NCBI GenBank assembly: GCA_011526045.1
Contig: WYBE01000067.1
Coordinates: forward strand, 1-64,000
DNA from: Nevskiales bacterium
Lineage (GTDB): Bacteria > Pseudomonadota > Gammaproteobacteria > Steroidobacterales > GCA-2729495
DNA: 64,000 bases
Direction: 5' to 3'
Part shown: piece by piece, positions 16,938 to 26,913 of the stretch
Layout of the letters: each line of letters begins with the position of its first letter
Numbering within the stretch: position 1 is the first letter of the stretch
Translations under genes and position numbers: made by a program
The notes under the pieces: generated by a model
Databases searched by the model: none
Seen by the model: only the letters and a program-made list of their open reading frames with translations
Told to the model about the DNA's origin: nothing

Positions 16938-16968
16938 TGCGCGATACTCTAGCAGCTGGAGGGTGTCG

Positions 16969-17637
16969 ATGCGGGCATACAAGGCGGAATTCATCGAGCT
17001 CGCGCTCGAGATCGGCGCACTGCGCTTCGGCCAGTTCAAGCTCAAGTCCGGCCGCATCAGTCCGTACTTCTTCAACTCCGGCCTGTTCAATACCGGCTAC
17101 GCGGCCGCGAAGCTCGGCCGTTACTACGCGGCTGCCGCGGTGGCCTCGGGCATCGGCTTCGACATGCTGTTCGGGCCCGCCTACAAGGGCATTCCGCTGG
17201 TGACCCTCACGGCAGCGGCGCTCGCCGAGCACCAGGGAGTCGATGTGCCGTTCTGCTTCAACCGCAAGGAAGAGAAGGACCACGGCGAGGGCGGCACGAT
17301 CGTCGGCGCTGCCGTGCACGGGCGGGTGCTGATCGTCGACGACGTGATCACCGCAGGCACCGCCGTGCGCGAATCGGTGGAGATCATCCGCCGCGCCGGC
17401 GCCGCGGTCGCGGGCGTGCTGCTCGCCCTCGACCGCCAGGAGAAGGGCGCCGGGGAAATCTCCGCGGTGCAGGAGGTGCAGCAGACGCTCCAGGCGCCGG
17501 TGGCGAGCATCATCGGCCTCGACGACCTGGTCGAACACCTCGATGCAAGCACGGAGTTCGGGCAGTTCCTGCCGCTGGTGCGCGACTATCGCCAGCGCTA
17601 CGGGGTGGCAGGCCGCGGTGCAGCGACGGCAACGTAA
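16969..17637 (+). CDS. pyrE: Orotate phosphoribosyltransferase
   Basis: Converts orotate and PRPP to orotidine monophosphate in pyrimidine synthesis. The 222 residues show [23 protein letters not shown], the flexible loop [13 protein letters not shown] and the PRPP-binding motif [13 protein letters not shown]. The length is typical. The ATG at 16969 follows TGGAGGGTG. It is divergent from xthA, as in several gammaproteobacteria. Confidence 0.96.
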   Translation: MRAYKAEFIELALEIGALRFGQFKLKSGRISPYFFNSGLFNTGYAAAKLGRYYAAAAVASGIGFDMLFGPAYKGIPLVTLTAAALAEHQGVDVPFCFNRKEEKDHGEGGTIVGAAVHGRVLIVDDVITAGTAVRESVEIIRRAGAAVAGVLLALDRQEKGAGEISAVQEVQQTLQAPVASIIGLDDLVEHLDASTEFGQFLPLVRDYRQRYGVAGRGAATAT

Positions 17638-17725
17638 AACCCGGAACTGCGTCACTGTTCCCGGGGGCGGGGGCGCAGGATAATCTGTCGAGTTTCCGGG
17701 CGCGGGAGCTGGTGGGCGTAACGCA

Positions 17726-18394
17726 GTGACCACGACATCCAACAGGACGATGCTTGTTGCAGCGACGCTGGCGCTCGCCGGCATGGTGGCCGGCCTGCCC
17801 GCGGTCGCCGAGTCCGGCAAGAAGACCTATCGGTGGGTGGACAAGGACGGGGTCGTGCACTTCGGCGACCATGTTCCGTCCGAATACGCCGCGAGCGACC
17901 GGCAGGTGCTCAACGAGTATGGCGTGCCGATCGCCAACCAGGACATTGCGCTCACGGCGGACGAGGTCGCGGCCAAGAAGGCCGCCGCCAAGCGCGCCGA
18001 AGACGAGCGCAAGCAGGCGCTGCTCGCGGCACGGCGCGACCAGGTGCTGCTCGATACCTATCTCACGGTCGAGGAAATCGAGGCGTTGCGCGACCGGCGC
18101 CTGGAGCTGATCGACACGCAGATCAAGGTCACGGAGAACTACCTCACGGGCTTGCGCGAAATCCTGTCCAAGCTCCAGCAGGAAGCCTCGGCGTTCAAAC
18201 CCTACAGCGCGGATCCGCAGGCTCCGCCGATCGACGAGCGCCTGGCGCGGGAACTCGCCAACACCATGGACTCGATCATGCTGTACGAGAAGAATCTCAC
18301 CGACACGAAGACGCGCAAGAACGACGTGGTAGGGCGCTTTGCCGCCGACATCGACCGCTTTCGCACGCTGAAAGCCGCCGCACCGGCGGAGTAG
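17726..18394 (+). CDS. DUF4124 domain secreted protein with coiled coil
   Basis: 222 residues starting at GTG 17726, with a possible internal ATG at 17750. An N-terminal Sec signal (MLVAATLALAGMVAGLPAVA) precedes a DUF4124 segment, KKTYRWVDKDGVVHFGDHVP. Residues ~85-215 are charged and helical (KKAAAKRAEDERKQALLAARRD), probably a coiled coil. The family is periplasmic and of unknown function. An AGGATAATCTG stretch near 17680 could be a -10 region. Confidence 0.85.
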   Translation: MTTTSNRTMLVAATLALAGMVAGLPAVAESGKKTYRWVDKDGVVHFGDHVPSEYAASDRQVLNEYGVPIANQDIALTADEVAAKKAAAKRAEDERKQALLAARRDQVLLDTYLTVEEIEALRDRRLELIDTQIKVTENYLTGLREILSKLQQEASAFKPYSADPQAPPIDERLARELANTMDSIMLYEKNLTDTKTRKNDVVGRFAADIDRFRTLKAAAPAE

Positions 18395-18398
18395 ACGC

Positions 18399-18860
18399 TC
18401 AGCTGTGGCCCGTGTGGCCGAAGCCGCCGGCGCCACGCTCGCTGGCGACAAACTCGTCGACCACCTCGAAATCCACCTGCACCACCGGGACGAAAACCAT
18501 CTGCGCGAGCCGCGCGCCCGGTTCGATGATGAATGCCTCCGTGCCGCGATTCCAGCACGAGACCATGATCTGGCCCTGGTAGTCGGAATCAATCAGGCCG
18601 ACGAGGTTGCCGAGCACGATCCCGTTCTTGTGGCCGAGACCCGAGCGCGGCAGGATCACGGCCGCGAGCCCCGCATCGGCGATGTGCACGGCGATACCGG
18701 TCGGCACCAGCGTGGTCTGGCCGCCCTTCAGCAGCAGGTTCTCGCCGATGCAGGCGCGCAGGTCGACTCCCGCCGAACCGTCGGTGGCGCAGGCGGGCAG
18801 CGGAAACTCCCTGCCGATGCGCCCGTCGAGCACCCGCAGCTGGATTCTGCGCCGGCTCAC
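18399..18860 (-). CDS. dut: dUTP diphosphatase
   Basis: Hydrolyses dUTP to dUMP, keeping uracil out of DNA. The 153 residues show all five trimeric dUTPase motifs: [42 protein letters not shown] and the C-terminal [11 protein letters not shown]. It starts at GTG 18860, overlapping the coaBC stop by 4 bp (GTGA). It forms the common coaBC-dut pair. Confidence 0.96.
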   Translation of the reverse strand: MSRRRIQLRVLDGRIGREFPLPACATDGSAGVDLRACIGENLLLKGGQTTLVPTGIAVHIADAGLAAVILPRSGLGHKNGIVLGNLVGLIDSDYQGQIMVSCWNRGTEAFIIEPGARLAQMVFVPVVQVDFEVVDEFVASERGAGGFGHTGHS

Positions 18861-20110
18861 GAGCGCGTGGCACCGGCACGCGGCCGGCCGATCGGCGTCG
18901 GCGCGCGCCGGCCGGTGTCGAAACGGGTGGCGATCAGCGCCACGATCCGGCGGGCCATCTCGCCCTTCGAGGTGTGGGCGATGTCCTCCTGGCCGCCGGG
19001 CCAGAACACCACCGCGCTGTTGTCGTCGCGATCGAACCCGAGCCCGGCGCCGACGAGGTTCGCGATGATCATGTCGAGGCCTTTCTTCTGCAGCTTCTCG
19101 AGCGCGTGCGCCTCCAGCCGCTCGGTCTCCGCCGCAAAGCCCACGGTGAACGGACGCCGGTCCAGCGCCGATACCGCGGCCAGCACATCGGCGCAGCGCA
19201 CCAGGTGCAGGGCCAGCGTCTCGCTGCGCTTCTTGATCTTCTGCTCGGGCACCGGGTCCGGCCGGTAATCGGACACGGCGGCCGCGCCGATGAAAATGTC
19301 GACGCCGGCGGCGCGCGCGAGCGTTGCTTCGTGCATCTGCGCCGCGGTCTCGACGTCGATGCGCTCGACGCCGGGCGGCGTCGCGAGCGCCACCGGGCCC
19401 GCGATCAGGGTCACCTGCGCGCCGGCCTCCACGGCGGCGCTCGCCACCGCGAAACCCATTTTTCCGGAGCTGCGATTACTGACGAACCGCACCGGGTCGA
19501 TCGGCTCGCGGGTCGGCCCGGCGGTCACCAGCACCCGCGTCCCGGCGAGTGCGCCGGCCGCGGCCTGCGCGAACCCGAGCAGGGCCGCGACCACCTCGGC
19601 CGGCTCGGCCATGCGGCCGGGCCCGGTCTCGCCACAGGCCTGCGCGCCCTCGGCGGGACCGATGAAGCGCACGCCGCGTCCTGCCAGCACGCTGCGGTTG
19701 GCGCGCGTTGCCGGATGCTCCCACATCGCATGGTTCATGGCCGGTGCCAGCAGCAGCGGCGCGCGGGTCGCAAGGCAGAGCGTCTGGAGCAGGTCGCCAG
19801 CGAAGCCGGCTGCGAGCGCGGCCATGGTGTGTGCGGTCGTCGGCGCGACCACCACGAAGTCCGCCCAGCGGGCCAGCTCGATATGGCCCATGGCAGCCTC
19901 GGCCGACTCATCCCAGAGATCGCTGCGCACCGCTTCGCCCGACACGGCCTGGAACACCGTCGGCGCCACCATGCGCGCGGCACTGGCCGTCATGACCACC
20001 CGCACGCCCGCCCCCTGCTCGCGCAGCCGCCGCACGAGGTCGGGACTCTTATAGGCAGCCACGCCGCCGGTGACGCCGAGGAGGATTTTCTTGCCGTGCA
20101 GTGGGCTCAT
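18857..20110 (-). CDS. coaBC: Bifunctional phosphopantothenoylcysteine decarboxylase / synthetase
   Basis: 417 residues catalysing two consecutive steps of coenzyme A synthesis. The CoaC half (1-185) has [16 protein letters not shown], active-site His in [20 protein letters not shown] and catalytic Cys in [10 protein letters not shown]. The CoaB half (190-400) has [20 protein letters not shown] and SSGKMG, then AAVSDYRP and KIKK. It is divergent from radC across 122 bp. Confidence 0.96.
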   Translation of the reverse strand: MSPLHGKKILLGVTGGVAAYKSPDLVRRLREQGAGVRVVMTASAARMVAPTVFQAVSGEAVRSDLWDESAEAAMGHIELARWADFVVVAPTTAHTMAALAAGFAGDLLQTLCLATRAPLLLAPAMNHAMWEHPATRANRSVLAGRGVRFIGPAEGAQACGETGPGRMAEPAEVVAALLGFAQAAAGALAGTRVLVTAGPTREPIDPVRFVSNRSSGKMGFAVASAAVEAGAQVTLIAGPVALATPPGVERIDVETAAQMHEATLARAAGVDIFIGAAAVSDYRPDPVPEQKIKKRSETLALHLVRCADVLAAVSALDRRPFTVGFAAETERLEAHALEKLQKKGLDMIIANLVGAGLGFDRDDNSAVVFWPGGQEDIAHTSKGEMARRIVALIATRFDTGRRAPTPIGRPRAGATRS

Positions 20111-20232
20111 GAGGGATACCGCAGAACTGCGTCGCTAGCCTACTAGAAAGCGCCACCCGGCGCCGCGCTTTGTCGTCGCAGACGCCGGATTCGTGACTTG
20201 GGTCGCGCCTTTGGCGCCCCGACAATATCGCG

Positions 20233-20916
20233 ATGGGCGGGGACTCGATCAGGGACTGGCCGGCCACCGAGCGGCCGCGCGAACGGCTGCGCCACGCCGG
20301 TGCCGGGCAGCTCTCGGACGCCGAGTTGCTGGCGCTGGTCCTCGGCCGCGGTGTGCGCGGGCTCTCGGCGCTCGCTCTCGCCCGCGCCCTGCTCGGGCGT
20401 TTTGGCGGCATCCGCGGGGTGCTCAACGCGAGCCTGTCCGAGCTCGAGGACGAGCGCGGCATGGGGCCCGGCAAGGCGGCCGCACTGCTGGCGGCCCGCG
20501 AATGCTGCTGCCGCTACCTGCAGGAAAAGCTGGCTCCGGGCCGCGCCATCCGCTCGCCCGCCGACAGCCGGGAGTTCCTGATCGCGCGGCTGCGCGATCG
20601 CCCGCACGAGGTGTTCTGCTGCCTGTTTCTCGACAACCGCCACCGCGTCCTCGCCTTCGACGAGCTGTTCCAGGGGACGATCGACAACACCACCGTGTAC
20701 CCGCGCGAAGTGGTGCGCCAGGCACTCCGGCGCAACGCCGCGGCGGTGATCCTGGCGCACAACCACCCCTCGGGCGTCGCCGAACCCAGCGAAGCCGACC
20801 AGCTCATCACCCGGCGCATCCGCGGGGCGCTCGAGCTCATCGACGTGCGGCTGCTCGATCACTTCATCGTCGGCGACGGCGCCTGCACCTCGCTCGCCAG
20901 CCGCGGCCTGCTCTGA
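20233..20916 (+). CDS. radC: RadC/JAB-domain protein
   Basis: 227 residues. The N-terminal helix-hairpin-helix region (ERPRERLRHAGAGQLSDAEL; GMGPGKAAAL) precedes a JAB/MPN metalloprotease-like domain. Its metal motif is HNHPSGVAEPSEAD, with an upstream Glu in DELFQGTIDNTTVYPREV. The family was once linked to DNA repair, but its true role is unsettled. Its place between coaBC and rpmBG is conserved in many gammaproteobacteria. Confidence 0.94.
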   Translation: MGGDSIRDWPATERPRERLRHAGAGQLSDAELLALVLGRGVRGLSALALARALLGRFGGIRGVLNASLSELEDERGMGPGKAAALLAARECCCRYLQEKLAPGRAIRSPADSREFLIARLRDRPHEVFCCLFLDNRHRVLAFDELFQGTIDNTTVYPREVVRQALRRNAAAVILAHNHPSGVAEPSEADQLITRRIRGALELIDVRLLDHFIVGDGACTSLASRGLL

Positions 20917-20946
20917 TCATTGGTTCTGCACCGATCTGCGGGGACG

Positions 20947-21108
20947 CTGCGCCGGGACGCACAGCGCAGGCGCGGGCTGCGGGTCCGGACGGCCTGTAAC
21001 GGGCGTGTGAGGCCGGCGCAGCAGGAGCGCAGCCGCAGCCGCAGCCGAACCCGAGCGAGCGCAGCACAGGACGTGCGTAGCGAGCGTCCCGGCGCAGGCC
21101 GTCCGGAC
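20947..21108. repeat. Interleaved long inverted repeats upstream of rpmB
   Basis: Arm A, CTGCGCCGGGACGC (20947-20960), is complementary to 21084-21097. Arm B, GTCCGGACGGCCTG (20983-20996), is complementary to 21095-21108. Both are perfect 14-bp matches in the order A, B, A', B'. The 358-bp radC-rpmB gap has no convincing gene otherwise. The remainder (21109-21274) leads into the rpmB ribosome site GATAGAGG. Confidence 0.6.
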
Positions 21109-21274
21109 GCGCGGCCATTGCCGAACAGCGTGCGGCGATGACCTTCCTCCAACACGCCCGCCACGCCGTCCCCGCCCGCCGCCCGGTTTGCCTTTGGCCC
21201 GCAGGGCTGGTGTAATAGCGCCCCCGCGCCGCCAGCCGGCGGTTTTAACCGACTGATTTGGATAGAGGTTCGTC

Positions 21275-21511
21275 ATGTCGCGCGTCTGCCAGGTGACCGG
21301 CAAGCGGCCGTCCTACGGGAACAACGTCTCGCACGCCAACAACAAGACCCGGCGGCGCTGGCTGCCAAACCTGCACACCCACCGTTTCTGGCTGGAGAGC
21401 GAGAAGCGCTTCGTGCGGCTGCGGGTGAGCACCCGCGGACTTCGCACCATCGACAAGCTCGGGATCGCCAAGGTCGTCGCCGACCTGCGTGCCCGCGGCG
21501 AGAAAGTCTGA
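21275..21511 (+). CDS. rpmB: 50S ribosomal protein L28
   Basis: 78 residues with [20 protein letters not shown], then the L28 core [18 protein letters not shown] and [15 protein letters not shown]. The length is normal. It is 10 bp upstream of rpmG, the usual rpmBG operon, and a terminator follows the pair. It is a structural protein of the large ribosomal subunit. Confidence 0.98.
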   Translation: MSRVCQVTGKRPSYGNNVSHANNKTRRRWLPNLHTHRFWLESEKRFVRLRVSTRGLRTIDKLGIAKVVADLRARGEKV

Positions 21512-21521
21512 GTACAGGACC

Positions 21522-21686
21522 ATGGCCAGCAAACGCGACAAGATCAAGCTCGTCTCTTCCGCCAATACGGGCCACTACTACACGACCACCAAGAACAAGC
21601 GCCTGCATCCCGACAAGATGGAGGTCAAGAAATTCGATCCGGTGGTCCGTAAGCACGTGGCTTACAAGGAAGCGAAGATCAAGTAA
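21522..21686 (+). CDS. rpmG: 50S ribosomal protein L33
   Basis: 54 residues, [20 protein letters not shown] followed by [20 protein letters not shown]. It lacks the paired CXXC motifs of zinc-type L33, so it is the C-minus form. The ATG at 21522 is the family start; the longer ORF begins inside rpmB. A strong terminator begins 7 bp after the stop. Confidence 0.97.
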   Translation: MASKRDKIKLVSSANTGHYYTTTKNKRLHPDKMEVKKFDPVVRKHVAYKEAKIK

Positions 21687-21693
21687 CGAAGAG

Positions 21694-21717
21694 CCCGCCG
21701 CCAGGCGGGTTTTTTTT
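21694..21717 (+). terminator. Rho-independent terminator of rpmBG
   Basis: The stem CCCGCC-GCCA-GGCGGG is followed by eight T residues, 7 bp downstream of the rpmG stop. Confidence 0.95.
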
Positions 21718-21857
21718 GTGGCTCATCGCTCGTCTGCGGGGATGCTCTGCCGATGCCGAATGGGGGCTGCTGGCGGGGACGCGGCAACGGGCACAGGGTG
21801 CGCCTGCGGGCCGATGGGGTGAACGTCAGGAGATGGGCGGGCGCGTCAGCCGGTCGG

Positions 21858-23051
21858 TCAGACCGACACCGGCTGCGGGAGATACCCGCGCAGGCGCGCG
21901 GAAAACTCTTCGAGCACGGCGATGCCGCTCGCCTCCGCACGCGCGCACCACTCCTTGAGATCGGCAACCAGCCGCTCGTTGGAAACGTTCGCCTGCTGCC
22001 ACACGCGCATCAGCTGCGCGCGGTGCTCGTGCACCGCGTGCAGGATCGGGCTGCTGTCGAGAATGCGGGCCAGGCGCTGCCGCGAGGCGTCGTCCAGCTT
22101 GCCGGGCCAGCGCCGCAACAGCCCGGCGGCCGAGCGCAACAGCACGTCACCGCGGCGGGCGCGGCGTTCCATGCGCAGTACCGGCATGGTCACGCGCCGG
22201 CTGTAGTCGCGCAGCACGTGCATACGGTTCTGCAGCACGGCGCGCAGGGTGTCGATGTCCACCGCGCGCGGCTGGGAGGCAATCTGCGGCTGCGGCGCCA
22301 CGCGCGCAATGCGGCACAGGCCGACGGCGGCCAGCGCCCGGATGTAGAACCAGCCAATGTCGAATTCCCCCCGGCGCAGCGAAAAGCGCGCCGATGTGGG
22401 GAACGCATGGTGGTTGTTGTGCAATTCTTCGCCACCGATGAGCACCGCGATCGGCACCAGGTTCGTCGATGCGTCCTCGGTCTCGAAATTGCGGTAACCG
22501 ACCGCGTGGCCGAGGCCATTGATCACCCCGGCCGCGAACACCGGCATCGCCAGCATCTGCAGAGCGAACATCGTGATGCCGAGCGCGCCGAACAACACGA
22601 CGTTGATCAGCAGCGTGGTGTAGATGCCGACCAGGCCGTGACGGTACACGTGCCGCTCCAGCCAGTCCTCGGGCGTGCCGCGCCCGAACTTGGCGAGCGT
22701 CGCTTCGTTCGCCGTCTCGACCCGGTAGACCTCCGCGCCACGGAGGAGGATCGTGCGCAGCCCATGGGTCACCGGGCTGTGCGGATCATCCACCGACTCG
22801 CAAAAAGCGTGGTGCTTGCGGTGCACCGCCACCCATTCGCGGGTGACCATGCCCGAGGTGAGCCAGATCCAGAGGCGGAAGAAGTGCCGGATGGCCGGGT
22901 GCAACTCGATCGCCCGGTGGGCCTGATCGCGGTGCAGGTACAGCGTCACCGCCATCATCGAGACCTGGACCAGCGCGAATGCCACCAGAGCCTTCGCCCC
23001 GAGTGACAGGCCGAGCAATCCATCCGCATGATCTACAAGGAAATTCAACAC
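21858..23051 (-). CDS. Delta-9-type fatty acid (acyl-CoA) desaturase
   Basis: A membrane di-iron desaturase. The three His boxes are visible: HRDQAHRA, HRKHHAF and ELHNNHHAFPTS. Hydrophobic segments flank them (ALVAFALVQVSMMAVTLYL; VGIYTTLLINVVLFGALGI). A ~130-residue soluble C-terminal tail is longer than in the minimal family. It introduces a cis double bond in membrane fatty acids. I prefer GTG 23051 (VLNFLVDHADG); a TTG at 23087 would add 12 residues, but a TATAGT sequence overlaps that site. It is divergent from mutM. Confidence 0.9.
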   Translation of the reverse strand: MLNFLVDHADGLLGLSLGAKALVAFALVQVSMMAVTLYLHRDQAHRAIELHPAIRHFFRLWIWLTSGMVTREWVAVHRKHHAFCESVDDPHSPVTHGLRTILLRGAEVYRVETANEATLAKFGRGTPEDWLERHVYRHGLVGIYTTLLINVVLFGALGITMFALQMLAMPVFAAGVINGLGHAVGYRNFETEDASTNLVPIAVLIGGEELHNNHHAFPTSARFSLRRGEFDIGWFYIRALAAVGLCRIARVAPQPQIASQPRAVDIDTLRAVLQNRMHVLRDYSRRVTMPVLRMERRARRGDVLLRSAAGLLRRWPGKLDDASRQRLARILDSSPILHAVHEHRAQLMRVWQQANVSNERLVADLKEWCARAEASGIAVLEEFSARLRGYLPQPVSV

Positions 23052-23177
23052 CTGACTCGACCCCGTCCTGCCTGCGGCAGAAGCCAACTATAGCGGACCG
23101 CCCGCAGGCGTCCAAGGCAAGGCCGGCGCGCGGCCGCGAGCGAGCGCCCTGCCCGCGCACTCTGGTACAAAGGCGCG

Positions 23178-23993
23178 ATGCCCGAGTTGCCCGAAGTGGA
23201 GACCACCCGCCGCGGCATCGCACCGTGGCTCGAGCGGCGGCGGATCGCCGGGTGCCTCGTGCGCGAGCGGCGCCTGCGCTGGCCGATACCGGACGACATG
23301 GAGACGCACCTCGCCGGCTGCCTCGTCGAGCGCGTGCAGCGCCGCGGCAAGTACCTGCTGCTGCGCACCGTGCGCGGCACGGCGTTGATGCACCTCGGCA
23401 TGTCCGGCAGCCTGCAGGTGTTGCCGGCCGCGGCCGCACCCGGCAGGCACGATCATTACGACCTCGTGCTCGAGTCGGGCAAATGCGTGCGCTTCACCGA
23501 CCCGCGACGTTTCGGTTCGCTGCTCTGGACGGAGGCCGACCCCGCCGCTCACCCCCTGCTGGCCGCGCTCGGCCCGGAACCGCTGGAACCGGAATTCAGC
23601 GGCGACTATCTCTGGCGTCGTGCGCGCGGCCGTAAGGTCGCCGTGAAGCTCTTCATCATGAATGCCGCGATTGTCGTCGGCGTCGGCAACATCTATGCGA
23701 GCGAGGCGCTCTACCGGGCCGGCATCGATCCGCGACGGGCCGCCGGGCGCGTCTCGCGCGCCGCCATGGCGCGTCTCGCAACCAGCATCCGCGCAGTACT
23801 GGGTGACGCACTGCACCTCGGCGGCACCACGTTGCGGGACTTCCGCCACGCCACCGGGAAAACAGGCGGCTTCGAGCCGCAGCTGCGGGTGTATGGCCGC
23901 GCCGGGCTATCCTGCCCGGCCTGCGAAACGCCGATCCTGCACATCGTGCAGGGGCAGCGCTCGACCTACTACTGCCCGGTCTGTCAGCGGTAG
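23178..23993 (+). CDS. mutM: Formamidopyrimidine-DNA glycosylase
   Basis: Excises 8-oxoguanine and formamidopyrimidines. The 271 residues begin with PELPEVETTRRG, giving the catalytic Pro2 and Glu3. Conserved stretches include RRGKYLLL, HLGMSGSL and VGNIYASEALYRAGI. The C-terminal zinc finger is CPACETPI ... TYYCPVCQR. With MutY in the same window, two of the three GO-system enzymes are here. Confidence 0.97.
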   Translation: MPELPEVETTRRGIAPWLERRRIAGCLVRERRLRWPIPDDMETHLAGCLVERVQRRGKYLLLRTVRGTALMHLGMSGSLQVLPAAAAPGRHDHYDLVLESGKCVRFTDPRRFGSLLWTEADPAAHPLLAALGPEPLEPEFSGDYLWRRARGRKVAVKLFIMNAAIVVGVGNIYASEALYRAGIDPRRAAGRVSRAAMARLATSIRAVLGDALHLGGTTLRDFRHATGKTGGFEPQLRVYGRAGLSCPACETPILHIVQGQRSTYYCPVCQR

Positions 23994-24004
23994 GGACGCG
24001 GGTT

Positions 24005-25696
24005 TCAGTACACCTCGCCGGCCGCGAGGCTGCGTGGGTCCATCGCGGCTTCGACCTTGCCGGTGGCGTAGTCCCAGGTCACCACGTTCATGTTGCCGAA
24101 CGTGCGCCGGCTGACCTCCAGCCGGTGGCCGCGTTCTTCCAGCGCCTTGATCTCCTCCGCAGTCAGGGCGCCCTCCTCGTAGGACACCACGTCGGGAAAG
24201 AACTGGTGATGGAAGCGCTTGAGCGCAACCATCTCTGCCGCGCTGGCGCCGTCGATCCATTCCAGCGAAGCGAGCAGCACCATGGTGATGATGCGGCTGC
24301 CACCGGGTGTGCCGAGGATTGCGACACCGCGGTCCGACTCCAGGAACGTCGGGCTCATGCTCGAGAGCATGCGCTTGCCGGGCGCGATGGCGTTGGCGTG
24401 CGCGCCGATCAGCTCGAACGTGTTCGGCACGCCCGGCTTGACGGTGAAGTCGTCCATCTCGTTATTGAGAAGCACGCCTGTGCCCGGCGCCATGAACCCG
24501 GAGCCGTACCAGGTATTGATCGACAGCGTCCCGGCGACGCGGTTGCCCTGCCGGTCCAGCACGGAGAAATGCGTGGTGTCGCTGCCCTCGCTCCGGTCGG
24601 GCAGCATGGACGGCAGCGCCTCGCTCGGCGTGGCCCGGTCGAGCCGGATCGACGCGCGCTGGCCGGCCGCGTAGAACAGGTGCAGAAGCTGCTCCACCGG
24701 CGGGTCGCTGAATGCCGGGTCGCCGAGGTACTGGCTGCGATCGCGGTAGGCGCGACGCATGGCCTCGATGAGCACGTGCTTGCGCGTCGCGCCATCCAGC
24801 GCAGGCAGGTCGAAGCCCGAGGCGATGTTCAGCATGTTGACGAGGCCGATGCCGCCGGCCGATGGCAGCGGCGCCGAGATGATGGTCGCGCCCCGGTAGG
24901 TGCCGCGCACCGGTTCACGTTCCACCACCCGGTAGCCGGCCAGATCGTCGAGCGTCCAGATGCCACCCGCCTCACGGACGCCCGCGACGAGGCGTTCGGC
25001 GACAGCGCCACGGTAGAAACCGTCGAAGCCCTGCTCCGCCAGCCGCCGCAGTGTGGCAGCGAGATCCGGCTGGAGAATGCGGCTGCCGGCGGCCGGAACT
25101 TCACCACCCGGGTAAAACACCGCCTCGAAGGCCGGGGAGTCCTTGGCTACCGAACGCCGGAAACGCAGCCCGAGCTGCATGCGGGCATGCACCGGCACGC
25201 CCTCCTCGGCAATGCGGATCGCAGGTGCGAGGCTGCGCGCAAGCGGCAGCCGGCCGTAACGCTTCGCGATGTGCACCAGCCCGGCCGGCTCACCCGGAAT
25301 GCCGGCTGCCAGCGGTCCGTTCAGCGAGAGGCCGGGCACCACCTTGCCGGCGGCATCGAGATACATATCGGGGCGGGCCGCGCCGGGCGCGACCTCGCGC
25401 GCGTCCACGAACACGTTGCGCTCGCCTTTCGCAACGTGCAGCAACCAGAAGGCGCCGCCGCCGAGCCCGGACGCGTACGGCTCGACCACCGCCAGCGTGG
25501 CGCTGACCGCCACCGCGGCATCGAATGCGTTGCCGCCGGCAGCGAGGATCTCCTCGCCGGCGGCAATGGCAAGCGGATGCGCGGCCGCGACCGCAGCGGA
25601 GGCCGGCGCCTGGCGCGCCTGCGCAAGCGTGCAGACGAGGAGCGCAACGAGAGCGACGTGAACGCGCACCACGAGCCGGGTCCGTGGAAGGATCAT
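24005..25696 (-). CDS. ggt: Gamma-glutamyltransferase precursor
   Basis: 563 residues with a Sec signal (VHVALVALLVCTLAQARQ). It is a periplasmic Ntn-hydrolase that cleaves the gamma-glutamyl bond of glutathione. Family marks are AGGNAFDAAVAVSATLAVVEPYASGLGG near the N-terminus. The self-cleavage site is SDTTHFSVLD, followed by GSGFMAPGTGVLLNNEMDDF and GTPGGSRI in the small subunit. It ends 12 bp from the convergent mutM stop and starts 13 bp from the coaD stop, so coaD-ggt may be co-transcribed. Confidence 0.95.
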   Translation of the reverse strand: MILPRTRLVVRVHVALVALLVCTLAQARQAPASAAVAAAHPLAIAAGEEILAAGGNAFDAAVAVSATLAVVEPYASGLGGGAFWLLHVAKGERNVFVDAREVAPGAARPDMYLDAAGKVVPGLSLNGPLAAGIPGEPAGLVHIAKRYGRLPLARSLAPAIRIAEEGVPVHARMQLGLRFRRSVAKDSPAFEAVFYPGGEVPAAGSRILQPDLAATLRRLAEQGFDGFYRGAVAERLVAGVREAGGIWTLDDLAGYRVVEREPVRGTYRGATIISAPLPSAGGIGLVNMLNIASGFDLPALDGATRKHVLIEAMRRAYRDRSQYLGDPAFSDPPVEQLLHLFYAAGQRASIRLDRATPSEALPSMLPDRSEGSDTTHFSVLDRQGNRVAGTLSINTWYGSGFMAPGTGVLLNNEMDDFTVKPGVPNTFELIGAHANAIAPGKRMLSSMSPTFLESDRGVAILGTPGGSRIITMVLLASLEWIDGASAAEMVALKRFHHQFFPDVVSYEEGALTAEEIKALEERGHRLEVSRRTFGNMNVVTWDYATGKVEAAMDPRSLAAGEVY

Positions 25697-25709
25697 GCGC
25701 AGCTCCCCT

Positions 25710-26195
25710 TCAGCCGTTACCGAAGCGCCGGCGCAGCGCCTTCGCCACCGCCGGATGCACGAAGCCGGTCACGTCGCCGCCGAGCGAGGCCACCTCGCGC
25801 ACCAGCGTCGACGAGATAAATGTGTAACGCTCCGCCGGCGTCATGAAAATGGTTTCCACCTCCGTCTGCAGGTGCCGGTTCATGCTCGCAAGCTGAAACT
25901 CGTACTCGAAATCCGAGACCGCCCGCAGCCCGCGGATCACCACCTGCAGCTGGTTGGCGCTCGCGTACTCGACAGTCAGGCCGCTGTAGCCGTCCACCGA
26001 CACGTTGGCGATGTCGGCGAGCACCGTCCGCGCGAGACTCATGCGTTCATCGAGGGAAAACACCGGCGCTTTCTGCGGACTTGCGGCGATGGCCACCACC
26101 ACCCGGTCGAAGATCCGCGCTGCACGGCGGACCAGCTCGTGGTGGCCGTTGGTGATCGGGTCGAAGGTTCCCGGATACATGGCGCCGACTGGCAC
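25710..26195 (-). CDS. coaD: Phosphopantetheine adenylyltransferase
   Basis: The penultimate step of coenzyme A synthesis. The 161 residues have [19 protein letters not shown] (nucleotidyltransferase HXGH-type motif), YSGLTVEYA, the loop [20 protein letters not shown] and [17 protein letters not shown]. It starts at GTG 26195; the next ATG would remove the first strand. The rsmD-coaD order is a common pair. Confidence 0.96.
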   Translation of the reverse strand: MPVGAMYPGTFDPITNGHHELVRRAARIFDRVVVAIAASPQKAPVFSLDERMSLARTVLADIANVSVDGYSGLTVEYASANQLQVVIRGLRAVSDFEYEFQLASMNRHLQTEVETIFMTPAERYTFISSTLVREVASLGGDVTGFVHPAVAKALRRRFGNG

Positions 26196-26237
26196 GATCG
26201 CTGTCTCCTGCAGCCCGCTGTCACTGCCTCTTCCCGG

Positions 26238-26840
26238 TCAGCTCCCGGCGTCGCCCGCGTGCTGTTCGTACGCCAGCGGACCGGATGCGAGCGCAAACCG
26301 CACGTGGCCTGCGGTCTTCTCCCGCAGCAGCCGCCAGCCTTGCGGCAGCTCGGGCAGTGACCCGGCACGCGGCAGCTCGAGGTAGATGCGTGCATTGCCG
26401 GAGAGCCAGCCGCCGTCGAGGAGTTTACACAAATCACCGACTGCCACCTCGCCGAATGGCGGGTCGAGGAACACCAGGTCGAAGGCCCGCGGCGCCCCGG
26501 CGAGAAACTGCAGCGCATCGCCGGCCACCACCCGCGCCCGGTCGCAGTCGAGCCGGTGCAGGCTCTCCTCGATCGCGCGCGCCGCGGCCCGGTCGCGCTC
26601 GACGAAGCACATGGCAGCGGCGCCCCGCGACAGCGCTTCGAGCCCGAGCGCACCGGTGCCGGCGAACAGGTCGAGGCCACGCATGCCGCCGATCACCGGA
26701 GCCAGCCAGTTGAACAGCGTTTCGCGCACGCGATCGCCCGTTGGGCGCACCGCTGGCCCTGCGGGAACGGGCAGGCGCCGGCCGCGCCATTCCCCGCCGA
26801 TGATGCGCACTTCCCCGGGCCTGGCGTGGCTTCGTTTCAT
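26238..26840 (-). CDS. rsmD: 16S rRNA (guanine966-N2)-methyltransferase
   Basis: 200 residues of the Rossmann methyltransferase fold. Features are RIIGGEWRGRRLPVP and RPTGDRVRETLFNWL, SAM motif I LDLFAGTGALGLEALSRGA, and catalytic FLDPPFG. The ATG at 26840 gives the standard N-terminus; the longer ORF runs into the divergent ftsY region. It is divergent from ftsY with a 73-bp gap. Confidence 0.95.
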   Translation of the reverse strand: MKRSHARPGEVRIIGGEWRGRRLPVPAGPAVRPTGDRVRETLFNWLAPVIGGMRGLDLFAGTGALGLEALSRGAAAMCFVERDRAAARAIEESLHRLDCDRARVVAGDALQFLAGAPRAFDLVFLDPPFGEVAVGDLCKLLDGGWLSGNARIYLELPRAGSLPELPQGWRLLREKTAGHVRFALASGPLAYEQHAGDAGS

Positions 26841-26913
26841 GGCGCGATGTTGCAGCAGAACCGCAGGCAGCGCGAGCGCGCAGCCTGTGATCGGCCGCGC
26901 GGGAACGGTTAAC

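Noticed and set aside
20860-21303. Small ORFs between radC and rpmB
   Set aside because: They lie in GC-rich inverted repeats and antisense to rpmB. Composition is repetitive.
21712-21857. Possible gene between rpmG and the desaturase
   Set aside because: The open frames here continue antisense through the desaturase gene and have no ribosome site. The stretch looks like a spacer after the terminator.
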